Source of the DNA: Patescibacteria group bacterium
GTDB taxonomy: Bacteria > Patescibacteria > UBA1384 > JAMDBS01
Length of the DNA: 6,330 nt
Assembly: GCA_023487325.1 (NCBI GenBank)
Contig: JAMDBS010000093.1
Coordinates: 1 to 6,330 of the forward strand
Direction: 5' to 3'
Part shown: piece after piece, positions 3,999-6,330 of the stretch
How the letters are laid out: every line of letters begins with the position of its first letter
Position numbering within the stretch: position 1 is the first letter of the stretch
Program-made: the position numbers and the translations under genes
Notes under the pieces: model-generated
What the model was told of the DNA's origin: nothing
The model's database searches: none
Seen by the model: the letters and a program-made list of their open reading frames with translations, nothing else

Positions 3999-4529
3999 AT
4001 GAACACAAAAATTTTAGCAAAGTATCGCGGCATGATTTTGGGACGAGGAATTTTAGCCATTATATTAGGGCTATTTGTGATGTTCTTTGTTAAAACCACG
4101 CTGGCATTTTTGGTAGTAGCTATTGGGGTTTTTGCTCTTTTAGATGGTATCTTTTTGATCGCTGGCGCATTTAGCGCTAAAGAGCACAAGAAATGGGGTG
4201 TATTCTTGGCAGAAGGTATTATTAGTTTGATTTTCGGCGTTATGGTATTTGCCTGGCCAGCGATTACTGTTACAATTCTACTTTACTTAGTAGCCACCTG
4301 GGCAGTGATTACTGGTGTAATTGAAATGATGGTCGGGTTTAGCGAAGAAGAAGGCGTAATTGGTAAATGGCTTCTTGTAACTACCGGGGTGTTATCTTTA
4401 GTCATTGGAATCTTAATGTTTTTCTTCCCGTTGAAAACTCTAGAAATAGTAATGTGGCTCGTTGGACTTTATGCTTTCATTATTGGTTTAGCGCTGACCA
4501 TTTTCAGCTTTCAGCTTAAAAATAATTAA
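3999..4529 (+). CDS. DUF308/HdeD-family six-TM membrane protein
   Basis: A 176-residue integral membrane protein with six predicted TM segments at about 12-31, 35-58, 68-87, 89-113, 124-144 and 148-171. The pattern of Gly-rich hairpins (GRGILAIILG, EGIISLIFG, TGVLSLVIG) each followed by a helix ending in Phe is typical of the HdeD/DUF308 family. The three hairpins are internal repeats starting at G17, G73 and G130, 56-57 residues apart. In E. coli HdeD is linked to acid resistance at high cell density; the role of family members in other phyla is unknown, so no acid function is claimed. Charged residues lie only in short loops (KEHKK 61-65, SEEE 115-118). Length is normal for the family. It has its own strong promoter and is followed after 101 bp by the LCP gene; no terminator is seen between them, so read-through is possible. 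Confidence 0.88.
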   Translation: MNTKILAKYRGMILGRGILAIILGLFVMFFVKTTLAFLVVAIGVFALLDGIFLIAGAFSAKEHKKWGVFLAEGIISLIFGVMVFAWPAITVTILLYLVATWAVITGVIEMMVGFSEEEGVIGKWLLVTTGVLSLVIGILMFFFPLKTLEIVMWLVGLYAFIIGLALTIFSFQLKNN

Positions 4530-4549
4530 CATACAAAAATTATCCAATA

Positions 4550-4558
4550 TGTTATAAT
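4550..4558 (+). promoter_or_regulatory. Extended -10 promoter element of the LCP gene
   Basis: TGTTATAAT: a perfect TATAAT (4553-4558) with the TGn extension, which can work without a good -35. The nearest -35-like TTAACA (4526-4531) is 21 bp away, too far to be typical. The leader to the ATG would be about 65 nt. Confidence 0.6.
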
Positions 4559-4630
4559 AACCTGAGGGAATATTTTAAATTTCCATTTGTTTTTATTTTA
4601 TTAATAATATAGAGAAAGGAAACTCGATTA

Positions 4631-6061
4631 ATGCCATTTTTTATCAAACGAAAACATGTTGTCGACAGTAACGGTAGCCTAATTAAAAAACCGGAAAATA
4701 ATCTAAATAGTATTATAAGCAATAATTCTAAAGATAATAAAAAAATTAATCTAAAAAAAAGAACAGGCTGGTTTATTGCTATTACAGTGATAATTCTTAT
4801 TGTTGGTATCGCTGCCTGGTTAGGGATTGGCACGTGGCGAGCCCTGGCAAACATTATAACTAAAAATTTTGCCAAATCAGCACCTGCGCTAAATTTTTTA
4901 GATAAAATTGACGCCAATCAGCTTCAGGGCGAAGGCGATGGGCGTATAAATATTTTACTTTTGGGCATGGGCGGGACTAACCATCCAGGCGGTATGCTAA
5001 CCGATACTATTATTGTTGCCAGCATTGATCCGGTAAATAAAAAAATGGCCTTTTTATCTATCCCCCGTGATTTGTACGTGAAAATACCTGGGGCAGGATA
5101 TAATAAAATAAATTATGCTTATGCTTACGGTGAGCAAAATAGCAAAACAACTGGTGGCGGCGCGGCATTAACTAAAGAAGTTGTCAGTGGAATACTGGAT
5201 TTGCCAATTCATTATTATATTCGTCTAGACTTTCAGGGCTTTACTAAATTTATAGATACTATAGGCGGCATAGACGTCAACGTCGAGAAAGCTCTTTCTG
5301 ATCCTTATTATCCTGCTTCCAATATGGTAGACTATGCGCCATTTAACATTTCAGCAGGCGAACACCATTTAAATGGCGAAACTGCCCTAAAATATGCGCG
5401 CTCACGCGAAACCACTTCTGATTTTGATCGATCAAAAAGACAGCAACAAGTAATGATTGCGGCCAAAGACAAGGCGCTCTCGGTGGGCGTTGTAACTAAT
5501 CCCAAAAAAATAAGTGAAGTATTACAGATTCTGGGCGATCACTTGCGAACCGATATCCAGACCTGGGAGATGGAAAAAATATTTAATATCGTAAAAGATA
5601 TAAATTCCGATAATATCATCAGTAAAGTCATTGACAACTCTAGCGATGGACTTTTAACTTCCGGAGCAGTTGAGGGCGGATATTATCTTATTCCCAAAGC
5701 AGGCATAGGAAATTACAAAGACATTCAAAAACTCGCGCATGAAATTTTTACCGATCCCTATCTCGCGAAAGAGAACGCAAAAATCGAAGTGTTAAACGGT
5801 AGCGGCACCGCAGGCTTGGGTACGGAAGTTGGCGAATTATTAAAAAGTTACGGCTATTCAGTTATTAAAATAGAAAAAAATCCCACCACAACCGACGGTA
5901 CGGTTATATACGATTATACCAATGGCACTAAGCCTGTAACGACAAAGTTCTTAGCTGATAGATTTAAAACGCAAATATCCAATCAGCCGCGACCGGCTAA
6001 TTCTTCTAGCGATATTGTGTTAATTATCGGAAAAAATTATAAAACGCAAAATGCTAACTAA
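4631..6061 (+). CDS. LCP-family (LytR-CpsA-Psr) protein with C-terminal LytR_C domain
   Basis: A 476-residue membrane-anchored protein. Residues 1-45 are cytoplasmic, Lys/Asn-rich and probably disordered; a TM helix spans about 46-67; the rest lies outside. The LCP domain runs from about 105 to 280: RINILLLGMG (105-114), LTDTIIVAS with D125, LSIPRDL with R146-D147, KINYAYAYG (159-167), the D-F-x-G-F and IGGIDV segments, then YARSR with R257 and R259, D266-R267 and R270-Q271. These match the conserved polar residues that bind the pyrophosphate of a polyprenyl-linked glycan. A second domain at about 383-470 (IEVLNGSG, LKSYGYSV, IVLIIG) is LytR_C. LCP enzymes move glycopolymers from undecaprenyl pyrophosphate onto the cell wall; the acceptor here is unknown. 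AAAGGA (4615-4620) lies 10 nt before the ATG. The stop overlaps the next gene by 11 nt. Confidence 0.93.
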   Translation: MPFFIKRKHVVDSNGSLIKKPENNLNSIISNNSKDNKKINLKKRTGWFIAITVIILIVGIAAWLGIGTWRALANIITKNFAKSAPALNFLDKIDANQLQGEGDGRINILLLGMGGTNHPGGMLTDTIIVASIDPVNKKMAFLSIPRDLYVKIPGAGYNKINYAYAYGEQNSKTTGGGAALTKEVVSGILDLPIHYYIRLDFQGFTKFIDTIGGIDVNVEKALSDPYYPASNMVDYAPFNISAGEHHLNGETALKYARSRETTSDFDRSKRQQQVMIAAKDKALSVGVVTNPKKISEVLQILGDHLRTDIQTWEMEKIFNIVKDINSDNIISKVIDNSSDGLLTSGAVEGGYYLIPKAGIGNYKDIQKLAHEIFTDPYLAKENAKIEVLNGSGTAGLGTEVGELLKSYGYSVIKIEKNPTTTDGTVIYDYTNGTKPVTTKFLADRFKTQISNQPRPANSSSDIVLIIGKNYKTQNAN

Positions 6062-6311
6062 AATACTGGATTTTATTAAAAAAAATTGGTCGCAGTTAAT
6101 TTTAATTTTATTATTTATTTTTTCATTTTTAGGATATTTAGCTTTCGAAAGAATTGTTTTTTTAAAAATTCTAATTATCGCCTTTGTTATTATTTCCATC
6201 TGGCGATATATTAAATACCACAGCCAAGATTGGTTTATTATCTTAATTTTATTTTTAGGATTTTTTAGCCTCTATAGCTTGTACTTGGGAGTAAACTGGT
6301 CGCTCGGCTAA
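6051..6311 (+). CDS. Small three-TM membrane protein, function unknown
   Basis: An 86-residue, very hydrophobic protein with TM segments at about 14-32, 35-52 and 60-80 joined by short charged loops (FER 32-34, RYIKYHSQD 52-60). Its ATG lies inside the LCP gene, overlapping it by 11 nt in another frame; no Shine-Dalgarno site is visible (the preceding bases are A-rich), so translation probably depends on coupling to the LCP gene. This ties it to the same operon and perhaps the same envelope process. The base composition is extremely A/T-rich. I recognise no family. Only 19 bases follow the stop, and no terminator is seen in them. Confidence 0.75.
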   Translation: MLTKILDFIKKNWSQLILILLFIFSFLGYLAFERIVFLKILIIAFVIISIWRYIKYHSQDWFIILILFLGFFSLYSLYLGVNWSLG

Positions 6312-6330
6312 TTTCTTATAGGCATCATCA

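Noticed and set aside
3971..4189. 72-codon minus-strand ORF
   Set aside because: Antisense to the promoter and start of the DUF308 gene.
4552..4917. 121-codon minus-strand ORF
   Set aside because: Antisense to the LCP gene and its leader; its hydrophobic runs mirror A/T-rich coding sequence.
24..6311. Recoded UGA (alternative genetic code)
   Set aside because: No gene here stops at TGA (eight TAA, one TAG), which would fit recoding in some Patescibacteria, but the sample is small, low GC favours TAA, and no gene needs a read-through TGA to make sense.

Overview
The window looks like one end of a metagenomic contig from a low-GC bacterium. Bases 1-23 match, from memory, the 3' end of the Illumina TruSeq universal adapter, so biological sequence starts near base 24. 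Strong AAAGGAGG-type Shine-Dalgarno sites, sigma70-like TTGAnn-17-TATAAT promoters, a lipoprotein signal, a one-piece tmRNA and a LytR-CpsA-Psr (LCP) protein with a C-terminal LytR_C domain mark it as bacterial. The gene mix (LCP-LytR_C, DUF308 membrane protein, Pro/Thr-tailed lipoprotein, many small unknown proteins) would fit a Patescibacteria/CPR genome. That is inference; no single gene here proves it.

Left part (24-1260): a 5'-truncated alpha/beta-hydrolase with a visible Ser-Asp-His triad and a C-terminal beta-rich domain. It ends at a strong terminator (1196-1225) that faces a second terminator serving the minus-strand genes (1231-1258). Middle-left (1286-2407, minus strand): a small zinc-ribbon protein, a lipoprotein with a Pro/Thr-rich tail and a two-TM protein, read in the order two-TM, lipoprotein, zinc ribbon. 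The lipoprotein and zinc-ribbon ORFs share one reading frame and are separated by a single TAG. A back-to-back divergent promoter (2451-2516) drives this group leftwards and a degenerate STAS-like protein (2559-2957) rightwards.

Centre (2958-3469): no protein gene. It holds ssrA (tmRNA) on the minus strand with its own terminator and a candidate promoter, and encodes the predicted tag AKPNFATVPAFA. Next to it, also on the minus strand, is a stand-alone response-regulator receiver domain whose terminator overlaps its stop codon.

Right part (3954-6330, plus strand): a DUF308/HdeD-like six-TM protein with a near-ideal promoter and almost no 5' leader, then an LCP-LytR_C envelope protein overlapping by 11 nt a three-TM protein. 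These are probably envelope functions.

I see no CRISPR array, transposase, integrase or recognisable defence locus. The most notable observations are the TAG between the Pro/Thr linker and the zinc ribbon, the tmRNA tag ending in AFA with an altered T-loop, the divergent promoter dyad, and the promoter/RBS signature shared by two neighbouring envelope genes.
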